64,000 bases of DNA from Aldehydirespirator sp965219165 (GTDB lineage Bacteria > Actinomycetota > Acidimicrobiia > Acidimicrobiales > Aldehydirespiratoraceae), in the NCBI GenBank assembly GCA_965219165.1, contig CBDCMW010000002.1:1674001-1738000 (forward strand), written 5' to 3'. Each line of letters opens with the position of its first letter. Position 1 is the stretch's first letter. The notes under the pieces are model-generated. The model did not search any database and was not told the DNA's origin. It worked only from the letters and a program-made list of their open reading frames with translations. The position numbers and the translations under genes were made by a program. Positions 51,604-59,864 of this stretch are shown one piece after another.

Positions 51604-52953
51604 GTCGCCCAGCAGTTCGCGGATCGCCGCCGCGGCCACCACGCCGGGAGCCTCCAGCGGGCCGAAGTGCCCCAGATCCTCGAAGCTGCAGAAGCGCCCC
51701 TGAGGCAGAGCCTCGGCTACCGCGGGCGCGAATGCCCCGGCGTTGGGCACTCCGCCGACCGTTCCGGCCCCCACCGCCGCGGGAACGCTGATGGTCGCCG
51801 CATCCTCCACCGGCAGCCCGCCGCTGGCCTCGAAGGTGCGGGCCTCGGTCTCGGCCGAGCAGGCGAGGCGCACCCGGCCGTCGGCCAGGTCCAAGAAGGC
51901 ACCCTCCACGTATGCGGCCAGCGCGTCGGCCCGCATCACTCCCAGCGGCGACCGGCTCGAATAGCGGGCCAGGGCCTCGGCGCGAGAATTGAAGACCTCG
52001 CGTCGATTGCGCGCCCCCGCGGCCAGCGGGTTGTTGCTCGCATCGTCGAAGAAGCCCCTCGGCGGCACGATCGGCTCGTACAGGAACAACCCTGTGAACG
52101 TCCCCGGTCGGGACCGCTCGGCCAGCAGCAGCGCGGCTCCACCCATCGAGTGGCCGAACCCGTACAGCGGCCCTGTGCCGATCGCCGCCGCGCACGCGGC
52201 CACATCCGCGCCCATGCCGCTCCACGCGTAGTCGGCATCCGGCGCGGGTCCCGAGGAGCCGTGCCCCCGGAAGTCCAGAGCCCAGACTCTGAAGTTCTCC
52301 TGGAGGCATCGCGCCAGGGGCCGGTACGCCAGCCCATGGAACCCTGTGGCGTGACAGACCAGCAGGTCAGGGCCGGATCCTCCCATCATCCTCAAGTTCA
52401 GCTTCACGCCGTCCTCGGTTTGGACCTCCACGGCATCCTTCGCCCCGACCGAAACGGCTCCGGTGTCGTGGGTCGGCGCGTTAGCGTTGCCTTCGCCCGC
52501 CGGGTGGCGTCTGCCGAACAGGCCCCGCCCATGAGCGGTGAACACGACGCGGCCGTGCTGGTTGGTCATCGTGCAGCCGATGAACACCGTTCCCCGGTCC
52601 GCATGCCGCGCCGACGGCCGGGTGTCGAGGATCTCCACTATCGCGGTCAACTCGTCGCCGGGACGCACCGGCTCGAGCCAGCGCACCTCCTGCATTCCGG
52701 GAGAGCCGCGGCTGTCGGCTCGACTCAGCAGGCTGTCGATCCACAGCCGCGCCCAGGCGGAGCACGTGTGCCAGCCGCTGGCGATGAGCCCCCCGAAGGG
52801 CGAGTCCAGCGCGGCCTCGGGGTCGATGTGGAAGTACTGCGGATCGAAGCGCCGGCCGAAGTCGATGATCTCGGCCTCGGTCATCTCGTAGGTGCCGAGC
52901 TCGATGACATCGCCTGGGGTGAAGTCCTCGAAGAACAGCGTCGGCTCGGCCAT
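51601..52953 (-). CDS. MaoC-like hydratase fused to an alpha/beta hydrolase
   Basis: A 450-residue two-domain protein. Residues 1-155 are a MaoC/hot-dog hydratase-like domain (FEDFTPGDVIELGTYEMTEAEIIDFGRRFDPQYFHIDPEAA...GLIASGWHT), the form that acts on enoyl or beta-hydroxyacyl-CoA. After a linker, residues about 185-450 are an alpha/beta hydrolase (VCHATGFHGLAYRPLARCL, DFRGHGSSG, nucleophile elbow GHSMGG, acid then His in DLGHFGPLEAP). ATG 52953 starts MAEPTLFFEDF; a longer upstream frame is unsupported. The fusion reads without stop or frameshift. Substrate unknown; a thioesterase coupled to hydration is one idea. Confidence 0.82.
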   Translation of the reverse strand: MAEPTLFFEDFTPGDVIELGTYEMTEAEIIDFGRRFDPQYFHIDPEAALDSPFGGLIASGWHTCSAWARLWIDSLLSRADSRGSPGMQEVRWLEPVRPGDELTAIVEILDTRPSARHADRGTVFIGCTMTNQHGRVVFTAHGRGLFGRRHPAGEGNANAPTHDTGAVSVGAKDAVEVQTEDGVKLNLRMMGGSGPDLLVCHATGFHGLAYRPLARCLQENFRVWALDFRGHGSSGPAPDADYAWSGMGADVAACAAAIGTGPLYGFGHSMGGAALLLAERSRPGTFTGLFLYEPIVPPRGFFDDASNNPLAAGARNRREVFNSRAEALARYSSRSPLGVMRADALAAYVEGAFLDLADGRVRLACSAETEARTFEASGGLPVEDAATISVPAAVGAGTVGGVPNAGAFAPAVAEALPQGRFCSFEDLGHFGPLEAPGVVAAAAIRELLGD

Positions 52954-52996
52954 CGCGATATTTCTATCGGCGTCGCTGCGCCGATAGCTTCGGACG

Positions 52997-54451
52997 GTGA
53001 CGCGCGCCGGGGCCCCCAGTCTGCTCGGCCCCAAGTATCGGGCAGTGGCCCTGTCGCTGATGTCCGCGGTGGCCATGGCCTCCTACAACAATCTGTCGGC
53101 CACCGCGGCCCTGCCCGACATCGGAGACGACCTCGGCCGGGTGGCGCTGCTTCCGTGGGTGGTGACCGTGGAGCTGCTGTCGGCCGCCATCGCGGTGCTC
53201 GCAATTGGACCGTTCATAGACGGCGCCGGAGCGCGCCGGGCCTTCCGGCTCACGGTTGTGTCGTTCCTGGCGACTTCTGCCATGTGCACGGTCGCCCCCA
53301 CGATGGAGTTGCTGGTGGTGGCCCGCGTGCTGCAGGGCCTGGCCAGCGGAGCGCTGATCGGCACCGCGCTCACGTGCATAGGCCTGGTGTTCGAGGAGGA
53401 AGTGCGGCCCTGGGCCTATGCCCTGATGTCGTCGGTGTGGGGCATCATGGGCATCGGCGGGCCGGCGGTGGCCGCGGCCCTGGTGAGCACGCTCGGATGG
53501 CGGGCCGTGTTCGCGGTGAACCTCCCGGTGGCGCTCGCGGCTGCGGCGGTGGGCTGGAGCCGGCTGCCGACCGAGGCCCGCGCGGCCGCCGAGCCCCTGG
53601 ACCGGCGGGGCCTGGCGATTCTGAGCGCGCTCGCGGTCGCCCTGCTGCTGGCCACCTCGGACCTGGCGTGGCACAGCGCCGTGCTGGTGGCGGCCGGCGT
53701 TCTGCTGGCCGGACTGTATGTTCGCTACGCTCGCAGCTGCCCGGGACCCGTCGTGCGCCTGAAGCACATCACCTCGAGGCAATGGCGTTACATCCACATC
53801 GTTGCGGTCCTGGCGGTGTCGGGCGGCACCGGTGCCAGCGTCTACCTGCCGCTGTACCTGGCGGGCGCCCGTGGCTCCTCGGCGACGTTCGCCGCCTTCG
53901 CAGTGGTGTGGCCCACCCTGGGGTGGTCGACGGCATCCTGGTTCTCCGGAGCGCTCCAGCAGCGCCTCCGGGCCCAGGCCGTCACCCTCATCGGCTCGGT
54001 GATCATCGCCTCCGGGGGTGTCGCGGTCACCGTCCTCGCCGCGGTCGAGGCGCCCGTTCCATGGCTGCTAGCCGCGTTCGTGTGCGTCGGCTGGGGCATA
54101 GGCACGATTACCACATCGAGCCTCACGCTGCTGCAGGGCCGCGCCGACCTGCACGAGATGGGAAGGGTGAGTTCGGCGCACCACTTCATCCGCTCGCTCG
54201 GATTCGCCTACGGAGCCGCCGTCGCGGGCCTGGTGATCTTCTGGGTGGTAGACCGCCGCACCGGCGACGCCGAGCTGGTCCGTGGCCTGCTCGGCGAGAC
54301 CGATGCCACCGGCGACGCCAGCGTCGCCGACGCGTTGGCCTCGGCCTACACCTGGTCGCTAGGAGCCATGGCCGTGCTGTGCGCGGTGACAGTGCCCGCC
54401 GCGTTGGCACTGTTCCACGGCTACAATCCTGATCGGATTACTCGGGATTAG
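52997..54451 (+). CDS. MFS transporter, DHA2-like
   Basis: A 484-residue major facilitator with about 13-14 hydrophobic helices. Motif A-like GPFIDGAGARRAFRLT follows helix 2, and the antiporter motif C-like GIMGIGGPAVAAALVSTLGWRAVFAVNLPVA is strong, pointing to drug/proton antiport of the DHA2 type. Substrate unknown. The GTG start is 43 bp from the divergent MaoC-hydrolase start. Together with that gene it separates mec from cysM. Confidence 0.87.
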   Translation: MTRAGAPSLLGPKYRAVALSLMSAVAMASYNNLSATAALPDIGDDLGRVALLPWVVTVELLSAAIAVLAIGPFIDGAGARRAFRLTVVSFLATSAMCTVAPTMELLVVARVLQGLASGALIGTALTCIGLVFEEEVRPWAYALMSSVWGIMGIGGPAVAAALVSTLGWRAVFAVNLPVALAAAAVGWSRLPTEARAAAEPLDRRGLAILSALAVALLLATSDLAWHSAVLVAAGVLLAGLYVRYARSCPGPVVRLKHITSRQWRYIHIVAVLAVSGGTGASVYLPLYLAGARGSSATFAAFAVVWPTLGWSTASWFSGALQQRLRAQAVTLIGSVIIASGGVAVTVLAAVEAPVPWLLAAFVCVGWGIGTITTSSLTLLQGRADLHEMGRVSSAHHFIRSLGFAYGAAVAGLVIFWVVDRRTGDAELVRGLLGETDATGDASVADALASAYTWSLGAMAVLCAVTVPAALALFHGYNPDRITRD

Positions 54452-54473
54452 GGACGAGCACGGGACCAGCGAA

Positions 54474-55421
54474 ATGGCCGTCAAGCGGGATGCACTCGAC
54501 CTCATCGGCAACACGCCGGCCGTGGACGTGTCGCAGCTGAGCCCCAACCCCGACGTCCGGCTGGTGGCCAAGCTCGAGAGCGCCAATCCCACCGGCTCGG
54601 TCAAGGACCGCATCGCCAAAGCGATGGTCCTCGACGCCGAGGCCGACGGCACGCTGGCCCCGGGCAAGCGCATCCTCGAGCCGTCCTCGGGCAACACCGG
54701 CATCGCGCTGGCCATGATCGCCCGGCTGCGGGGCTATCCGATCACGGTCGTGATGCCCGAGAACACGTCGGTCGAGCGCCGCCAGATGCTGGAGGTGTTC
54801 GGCGCCGAGATCGTCCCGTCGCCCGGTGCCGAGGGGTCCAACGGCGCGGTGCGGCTGGCCCGCGAGATGGCCCTGGAGCATCCCGACTGGGTGTTCCTGT
54901 ACCAGTACGCCAACGAGGCCAACCCGCGGGTCCACTACGAGACCACCGGTCCCGAGATCCTGCGGGACGTGCCCGACGTCACCCACTTCGTGGCCGGCCT
55001 GGGCACCAGCGGCACCGTCCTGGGCGTGGGCACCTACCTCAAGGAGATGCACCCCGACATCGAGGTCTACGCGGTGGAGCCCCCCGCGGGCGAGATGGTC
55101 GACGGCCTGCGCAGCCTCGACGACGGCTTCATACCGCCGGTCTATGAGAAGTGGGGGGGCGCGGACCTGCTCAGCGGCAAGCGCATCGTGCGGCCCCGCG
55201 AGTCGGTGGAGCACACTCGCCGGCTGGCCGACGCCGGGATCTTCGCCGGCCTGTCGTCGGGCGCGGCCCTGGCCGGGGCGTGCCGGGTGGCCGAGAGGAT
55301 CGACGCCGGCACCGTCGTGTTCATCGTGTCCGACGGCGGTTGGAAGTACCTGTCGAGCCGGGCCTGGACCGGCGACCTCGACGAGGTGGTCGAGCAGGCC
55401 TCCCAGATCATCTACTTCTAG
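54474..55421 (+). CDS. cysM: cysteine synthase, CysM type
   Basis: A 315-residue PLP enzyme. The PLP lysine is in NPTGSVKDRIAKAM near residue 43, the substrate loop is EPSSGNTGIALAM, and the phosphate-binding loop is GLGTSGTV. The PENTSVERRQMLEVFGAEI and YQYANEANPRVHYETTGPEI blocks match mycobacterial CysM, which uses O-phosphoserine and the thiocarboxylated carrier CysO, better than CysK. The closing AWTGDLDE and GGWKYLSS are also CysM-like. ATG start, 22 bp after the MFS gene. Confidence 0.9.
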   Translation: MAVKRDALDLIGNTPAVDVSQLSPNPDVRLVAKLESANPTGSVKDRIAKAMVLDAEADGTLAPGKRILEPSSGNTGIALAMIARLRGYPITVVMPENTSVERRQMLEVFGAEIVPSPGAEGSNGAVRLAREMALEHPDWVFLYQYANEANPRVHYETTGPEILRDVPDVTHFVAGLGTSGTVLGVGTYLKEMHPDIEVYAVEPPAGEMVDGLRSLDDGFIPPVYEKWGGADLLSGKRIVRPRESVEHTRRLADAGIFAGLSSGAALAGACRVAERIDAGTVVFIVSDGGWKYLSSRAWTGDLDEVVEQASQIIYF

Positions 55422-55499
55422 CTGGGGCACGTGCTCCAGCTAGCCGTTCTGCGTCTGCTTCCAGTGGAGCGCGGGCTCCGGCTCGCTACCCTTTCTGGG

Positions 55500-55736
55500 A
55501 TGTCCAAGATCTGCCAGGTCACCGGCAAGAAGCCGCATTTCGGCAAGCAGCTCTCGCATTCGCATCGCCGCTCCAGCCGCCGCTGGGATCCCAACATCCA
55601 GACCAAGCGCTACTACCTGCCCAGCGAGAAGCGCTGGGTCAAGCTGCGTTTGAGCACCAAGGCCATCAAGACCATCGACAGGCGCGGCATCGAGAGCGTG
55701 GTGGCCGAGATGCGCCGCGACGGCCGCAAGATCTAA
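55500..55736 (+). CDS. rpmB: 50S ribosomal protein L28, zinc-free form
   Basis: 78 residues: MSKICQVTGKKPHFGKQLSHSHRRSSRRWDPNIQ at the N-terminus, KTIDRRGIESVVAEMRR at the C-terminus, normal for L28. The zinc CxxC pairs of the C-plus form are replaced (CQVTG), so this is the C-minus type. It is followed 15 bp later by a C-minus L33, as in the zinc-starvation ribosomal operons of mycobacteria and Streptomyces; no clear Zur box is seen upstream, so it may be the main copy here. Confidence 0.93.
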   Translation: MSKICQVTGKKPHFGKQLSHSHRRSSRRWDPNIQTKRYYLPSEKRWVKLRLSTKAIKTIDRRGIESVVAEMRRDGRKI

Positions 55737-55751
55737 AGCAAGGAGACGCCG

Positions 55752-55913
55752 ATGGCCAGCGACAAGCGTCCCATCATCAAGCTCCGGTCCACCGCCGGCA
55801 CCGGCTACACCTACGTGACAACCAAGAACAAGACCAACACGCGCCACCGCATCGAACTCAAGAAGTACGACCCGGTGATCCGAAAGCACGTGGTCTTCAA
55901 GGAGGAGCGCTAG
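55752..55913 (+). CDS. rpmG: 50S ribosomal protein L33, zinc-free form
   Basis: 53 residues from ATG 55752 to TAG 55913: MASDKRPIIKLRSTAGTGYT followed by YVTTKNKTNTRHRIELKKYD, matching L33. No cysteine at all, so the C-minus form. AAGGAG lies eight bases upstream of the ATG. It is paired with L28. Confidence 0.93.
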   Translation: MASDKRPIIKLRSTAGTGYTYVTTKNKTNTRHRIELKKYDPVIRKHVVFKEER

Positions 55914-55935
55914 GCGCTCGACCCGGGGCATTCCC

Positions 55936-56679
55936 GTGTCGCTCACGGTCACGGTCCTCGGCTGCAGTGGCTCCTACGCCGCGCCCGACAACCCCTGCAC
56001 CGGCTATCTGGTGCGCAGCGACTCCGCGGCGGTGCTGCTCGACTGCGGACCGGGAACGCTCGGACCTCTCCAGGAGGCGATCGACCTGGCCGAGGTCAGC
56101 GCGATCGTTGCCACCCACTGCCATCCCGACCACTGGCTCGAGCTGCCGGTGATCCGCAATGTCTTCATCTGGTTCGTGCCCCGCAGCGATGTGCCGGTCT
56201 ACGGCACGGCTGAGACGCGGGCCATGGACCGGGCCATCACCGTGATGCGTTCGGGCCGCACCGATCCGCTCGCTTGGACCGTGATCGATCCCTCGTCGGA
56301 GGTGACCATCGGTGATCAGCGGTGGAGCTTCGCCCTCACCGACCACCCCGTGGAGACGCTGGCGGTGCGGGTGGACTCCGGGGGCCGCTCGTTCGCCTTC
56401 AGCTCCGATACCGGCCCCGGTTGGGACTTCCGCTCGCTGGGGGAGGGCATACATCTGGCCATGTGCGATGCCAGCCACAGCCGCGACCACGAGGAGGAGG
56501 GCATCCCCCATATGAGCGCCCGCCAGGCGGCCCGGGCCGCGGCTGTGGCCGGAGCGGGGCGCTTGGTGCTCACCCATCTGGCCCCGGGCTGCGACCCCGA
56601 CGCCCAGTTGGCCGAGGCCAGCGAGGTGTTCGACGGCGAGGTTGACGTGGCTCGCCCCAAGCTGGTCCTGACGGTGTGA
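55936..56679 (+). CDS. MBL-fold metallohydrolase
   Basis: A 247-residue metallo-beta-lactamase-fold protein: VTVLGCSGSYAAPDNPCTGYLV, the metal motif THCHPDHWLELP (HxHxDH), later Asp and His ligands in MCDASHSRDHEEEG and LTHLAPG. It resembles the RNase Z-like/cyclic-nucleotide phosphodiesterase group (Rv1339 in Mycobacterium), which sits immediately before rphA there just as here. Rv1339 family members hydrolyse cyclic AMP; that role is inferred by synteny. GTG start. Confidence 0.85.
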   Translation: MSLTVTVLGCSGSYAAPDNPCTGYLVRSDSAAVLLDCGPGTLGPLQEAIDLAEVSAIVATHCHPDHWLELPVIRNVFIWFVPRSDVPVYGTAETRAMDRAITVMRSGRTDPLAWTVIDPSSEVTIGDQRWSFALTDHPVETLAVRVDSGGRSFAFSSDTGPGWDFRSLGEGIHLAMCDASHSRDHEEEGIPHMSARQAARAAAVAGAGRLVLTHLAPGCDPDAQLAEASEVFDGEVDVARPKLVLTV

Positions 56680-56689
56680 CGGAGGATTG

Positions 56690-57430
56690 ATGACCGCTAT
56701 CGACGCTGACGGCCTGCGCGCCGACGGGCGGCGGCCCGACGAGCTGCGGCCCCTGAGATTCCGGCGCGACTACACGAGCATGGCCAGCGGGTCCGTGCTC
56801 GCGGAGTTCGGGGCCACCCGGGTGCTGTGCACGGCCTCGGTCGATGAGGACGTGCCACGGTGGTTGCGCGACCGGGGCCGCGGATGGCTGACCGCCGAGT
56901 ACTCGATGCTGCCGGGCTCTTCGTCGGAGCGGGTGGCCCGCCGGGTCGGGGGCCGCACCAAGGAGATACAGCGCCTCATCGGCCGGTCGCTGCGCACGGT
57001 CATCGACCTGGGGGCGCTCGGCAAGCGCCAGGTGATCGTGGACTGCGACGTGCTGCAGGCTGACGGCGGCACCCGCACCGCGTCCATCTGCGGGGGCTAT
57101 TTGGCCCTGCACGACGCCGTGACCCGCCTGGTGCAGGACGGCACGTTGCGAGCTTCTCCGATGGTGGGGGAGTGCGCCGCAGTGAGCGTCGGCCTTATTG
57201 ACGGTGTGGCGCTGCTGGACCTGCCCTACTCCGAGGACGCCCGTGCCGACGTGGACTTCAACGTGGTCATGACCGGCTCGGGCGAGTTCGTGGAGGTGCA
57301 GGGCACCGCCGAGGGCAGACCCTTCGGTCGGTCCCAGCTCGACGAGCTGCTCGACCTGGCCGCCAAGGGGATCGACGAGATTGTGGACGCGCAGCGCTCC
57401 GTGCTGGCGGAACCGCCCCCGCCGCGATGA
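56690..57430 (+). CDS. rph: ribonuclease PH
   Basis: A 246-residue phosphate-dependent 3' exoribonuclease that trims tRNA ends. Seen: RPDELRPLRFRRDYTSMASGS, TRVLCTASVDEDVPRWLRDRGRGWLTAEYSMLPGSS, RTKEIQRLIGRSLR, VDCDVLQADGGTRTASICGGYLAL (catalytic Asp pair). GGAGG is four bases before ATG 56690, which was preferred over the adjacent TTG. It is followed by rdgB, as in most actinobacteria. Confidence 0.96.
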   Translation: MTAIDADGLRADGRRPDELRPLRFRRDYTSMASGSVLAEFGATRVLCTASVDEDVPRWLRDRGRGWLTAEYSMLPGSSSERVARRVGGRTKEIQRLIGRSLRTVIDLGALGKRQVIVDCDVLQADGGTRTASICGGYLALHDAVTRLVQDGTLRASPMVGECAAVSVGLIDGVALLDLPYSEDARADVDFNVVMTGSGEFVEVQGTAEGRPFGRSQLDELLDLAAKGIDEIVDAQRSVLAEPPPPR

Positions 57431-57437
57431 TTCGGAG

Positions 57438-58049
57438 ATGACCGCAAGCGACGACCTGCCAGCGATGATCGAGCTGGTCTGTGCCAGTGCCAATCCCGAC
57501 AAAGTGGCCGAGATGGCCGACGTGCTGGCCGGAGCAGCCGAGTTGCTGCCGCGACCCGACGGCATGGGAGAGGTCATCGAGGACGCCGAGGACCTGGAGG
57601 GAAACGCCCGCCTGAAAGCGCTCGCCGTGTGCCGCTTCACCGGCGCAGCGGCCCTGGCCGACGACACCGGACTGGAGGTCGACGCGCTGGGCGGCGCACC
57701 CGGGGTGCACTCGGCCCGGTACGCGGGGCCCGACGCCAGCTACGCCGACAACCTGGCCCGGCTGCTTGCGGAGCTGCGCGACGTTCCGGCGCCGCAGCGC
57801 ACGGCCCGGTTCCGCACCGTCGCGATGGTCTGCTTCCCCGACGGCTCCGAGCTGAGCGCCGAGGGCACCGTCGAAGGCGCGATCACCACCGAGCCCCGTG
57901 GCGCCGGGCGTTTCGGCTACGACCCGGTGTTCGCCCCAGCTGAGGCCGACGGCCACACCTTCGCCGAGATGGGCCCAGCCGCCAAGAATGCCATAAGCCA
58001 TCGCGGCCGAGCCCTGCGCGCCCTGCTCGATCTGATTCGCAGCGCCTGA
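57438..58049 (+). CDS. rdgB: XTP/dITP (non-canonical purine NTP) pyrophosphatase
   Basis: A 203-residue HAM1/RdgB protein that removes ITP and XTP from the nucleotide pool. Typical blocks are LVCASANPDKVAEM, EGNARLKALAV, ALADDTGLEVDALGGAPGVHSARYAG, AEGTVEGAITTEPRGAGRFGYDPVF and SHRGRALRAL. ATG 57438 gives ten residues before the first strand; ATG 57465 (MIELVCAS) is also possible. It lies 8 bp after rph. Confidence 0.94.
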   Translation: MTASDDLPAMIELVCASANPDKVAEMADVLAGAAELLPRPDGMGEVIEDAEDLEGNARLKALAVCRFTGAAALADDTGLEVDALGGAPGVHSARYAGPDASYADNLARLLAELRDVPAPQRTARFRTVAMVCFPDGSELSAEGTVEGAITTEPRGAGRFGYDPVFAPAEADGHTFAEMGPAAKNAISHRGRALRALLDLIRSA

Positions 58050-58060
58050 TTCGAAGGGGT

Positions 58061-58144
58061 GCGGACGGGGGGATTCGAACCCCCACACCCGTGCGGGTAC
58101 TGGGACCTAAACCCAGCGCGTCTGCCAGATTCCGCCACGTCCGC
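58061..58144 (-). tRNA. tRNA-Leu (anticodon TAG)
   Basis: 84 bases without encoded CCA. The acceptor stem GCGGACG pairs with CGTCCGC; the T-arm reads GGGGGTTCGAATCCCCC; the long variable arm typical of tRNA-Leu is present; the anticodon loop TTTAGGT gives TAG, read from 58109 to 58107. It decodes CUA/CUN leucine codons. Confidence 0.95.
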
Positions 58145-58261
58145 GAGCCGACTCAGGGTAGCCCGCGGGGCCTCGACATCAGGTCCGCAGGTTCTGACCG
58201 CGCCGCGGATCCAGCCGCCGCCAGCGAACTTCCGGGAGTTGTGGTCACATATGACCCAAAA

Positions 58262-58278
58262 CCGCCGGAATTTGGCGG
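58262..58278. promoter_or_regulatory. inverted repeat upstream of clpP
   Basis: CCGCC (58262-58266) and GGCGG (58274-58278) flank a 7-base AT-rich spacer 55 bp before the clpP start. It might be a binding site for a ClgR-like activator of clp genes, but the match to that motif is loose. Confidence 0.3.
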
Positions 58279-58332
58279 CAGGGCCTGTGGAGCAGTCCGG
58301 TGATCGGGACACGGCCGGTAGCCTGCGTCGCC

Positions 58333-58962
58333 ATGAGCCCGCAACCATTCCCGCCCCGGCTTCGTCCCGATCCCGCCGAGGTCGGATTCGAGACGCCGAC
58401 CGCCGTCGCCAACCGCCACAGCGAGGTGTACAACCGGCTGCTGCAGGACCGCATCGTGGTGCTCGGCTCCGACGTGAACGACGAGCTCGCCAACTTCATC
58501 ATGGCCCAGCTCCTGTACCTGGAGGGCCAGGACGCCCAGAAGCCCGTCTGGCTCTACATCAACAGCCCCGGCGGCTCGGTCACATCCGGCATGGCCATCT
58601 ACGACACCATGCAGTTCATCCAGCCCGAGGTGGGCACGATCTGCATCGGCCTCGGCGCGTCGATGGGGCAGTTCCTGCTGTGCGCTGGCGCTCCGGGCAA
58701 GCGCTACGCCCTGCCCCACGCCCGGATCATGATGCACCAGCCCCTCGGCGGCGTGCGGGGCCAGGCCACCGACATCGCCATCCAGGCCGAGCAGATGGCC
58801 TACACCAAGAAGCTGCTGCAGGAGCGCATCGCCCACCACACCGGGCAGACCGTCGAGCAGATCGAGGCCGACTCCGACCGCGACCGCTGGTTCACCGCGT
58901 CCGAGGCCATGGACTACGGCATCATCGACCACGTGATCGTCAAGCGCGGCGAGATGCTCTAA
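58333..58962 (+). CDS. clpP: ATP-dependent Clp protease proteolytic subunit
   Basis: A 209-residue ClpP serine protease. The catalytic Ser is in LGASMGQFLL near residue 110, the His in ARIMMHQPLGG near 135, and the Asp in ADSDRDRW near 184. The RIVVLGSDVNDELANFI start and the INSPGGSVTSGMAIYDTMQ block are typical. ATG 58333 (MSPQPFPP) gives a normal propeptide-like leader; a longer frame from 58300 is unlikely. No second clpP or clpX is adjacent, although actinobacteria usually have clpP1-clpP2-clpX. Confidence 0.95.
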   Translation: MSPQPFPPRLRPDPAEVGFETPTAVANRHSEVYNRLLQDRIVVLGSDVNDELANFIMAQLLYLEGQDAQKPVWLYINSPGGSVTSGMAIYDTMQFIQPEVGTICIGLGASMGQFLLCAGAPGKRYALPHARIMMHQPLGGVRGQATDIAIQAEQMAYTKKLLQERIAHHTGQTVEQIEADSDRDRWFTASEAMDYGIIDHVIVKRGEML

Positions 58963-59018
58963 CCCCTGGTTCCCGCGCTGGCGGCATCGCGGCAGCGGGA
59001 ACTGGCAGCCGCCGACGG

Positions 59019-59065
59019 GAATTGGCAGCGTTTTGCACGGATAGCGTGCCTTCTGCTGCCAATTC
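59019..59065. terminator. nested long inverted repeat between clpP and rpe
   Basis: GAATTGGCAGC (59019-59029) and GCTGCCAATTC (59055-59065) are perfect 11-base arms. Inside, GCACG (59035-59039) and CGTGC (59045-59049) form a second stem around GATAG, with five-base gaps GTTTT and CTTCT on either side. The whole folds into one symmetric hairpin with an internal loop, placed between convergent genes; a bidirectional terminator is the simplest reading. Confidence 0.65.
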
Positions 59066-59080
59066 GATTTGCGGCCCGGC

Positions 59081-59737
59081 TCAGACGCTTGCGGACAGCT
59101 CTTTGATGGCTATGGCCGGGCCGCCGCTGTGGCTGAACACCGCGGATCCGGCCACCAGCACGTTTGCCCCGGCCTCCACCGCGGCAGGAGCGGTAGCGGC
59201 GGTGATGCCCCCGTCGACCTCCAAGTCGATGCTGCGGCCGGTGTCGTCGATCATCTTGCGCACCGCCGCGATCTTCGACTCGACCGAGGCGATGTAGCGC
59301 TGGCCCCCGAAACCGGGGTTCACCGTCATCACCAGCACCTCGTCGATCATTGCCATCACCTCGGAGATGCTCGACGCGGGCGTGTGGGGGTTGAGCACGA
59401 CACCGCAGCGGGCGCCGGCCTCGGAGATGGCGGCCAGGGAGCGGTGCAGATGCGGGCAGGTCTCGGCGTGGATCAGCACCGTGTCGCAGCCGGCCTCGAT
59501 GTAGCGGGGGGCCAGCTCGTCCGGTTTGACCACCATGAGGTGGGCCTCGAAGTGCAGGTCCACCAGCGGCCGGCACGCCGCCACCACGTCGGGTCCGAAG
59601 GTGAGGTTGGGCACGAACACCCCGTCCATCACGTCCCAGTGGACCCGATGAGCGCCAGCCTCGGCGATGGTCTGGCAGTCCTCGCCCAGACGTGACGCGT
59701 CGGCCGCGAGCATCGAGGGGGCGATCTCCACAACCAC
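59081..59737 (-). CDS. rpe: ribulose-phosphate 3-epimerase
   Basis: Interconverts ribulose-5-phosphate and xylulose-5-phosphate in the pentose phosphate pathway. 218 residues; IAPSMLAADASRLGEDCQ, the metal-binding HWDVMDGVFVPNLTFGP, the FEAHLMV His, MTVNPGFGGQ and the catalytic IDLEVDGGIT are all complete. GTG start at 59737. Confidence 0.97.
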   Translation of the reverse strand: MVVEIAPSMLAADASRLGEDCQTIAEAGAHRVHWDVMDGVFVPNLTFGPDVVAACRPLVDLHFEAHLMVVKPDELAPRYIEAGCDTVLIHAETCPHLHRSLAAISEAGARCGVVLNPHTPASSISEVMAMIDEVLVMTVNPGFGGQRYIASVESKIAAVRKMIDDTGRSIDLEVDGGITAATAPAAVEAGANVLVAGSAVFSHSGGPAIAIKELSASV

Positions 59738-59864
59738 GTCCGCACCCTAATCGCGCCGGGGCCGGCCGAGGAGGTTGGTCGCTGACGCCAAGACGAGAGA
59801 TCGGGACCGGACGCCGATCGCAGAGGTTGGTCGCTATCGCGGACAGCGCCGATACCGTCGCAGC

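Noticed and set aside
59775..59864. N-terminal extension of the TrmA-type methyltransferase
   Set aside because: It contains the duplicated sequence GAGGTTGGTCGCT and lacks homology; the TRAM domain begins right after GTG 59865.
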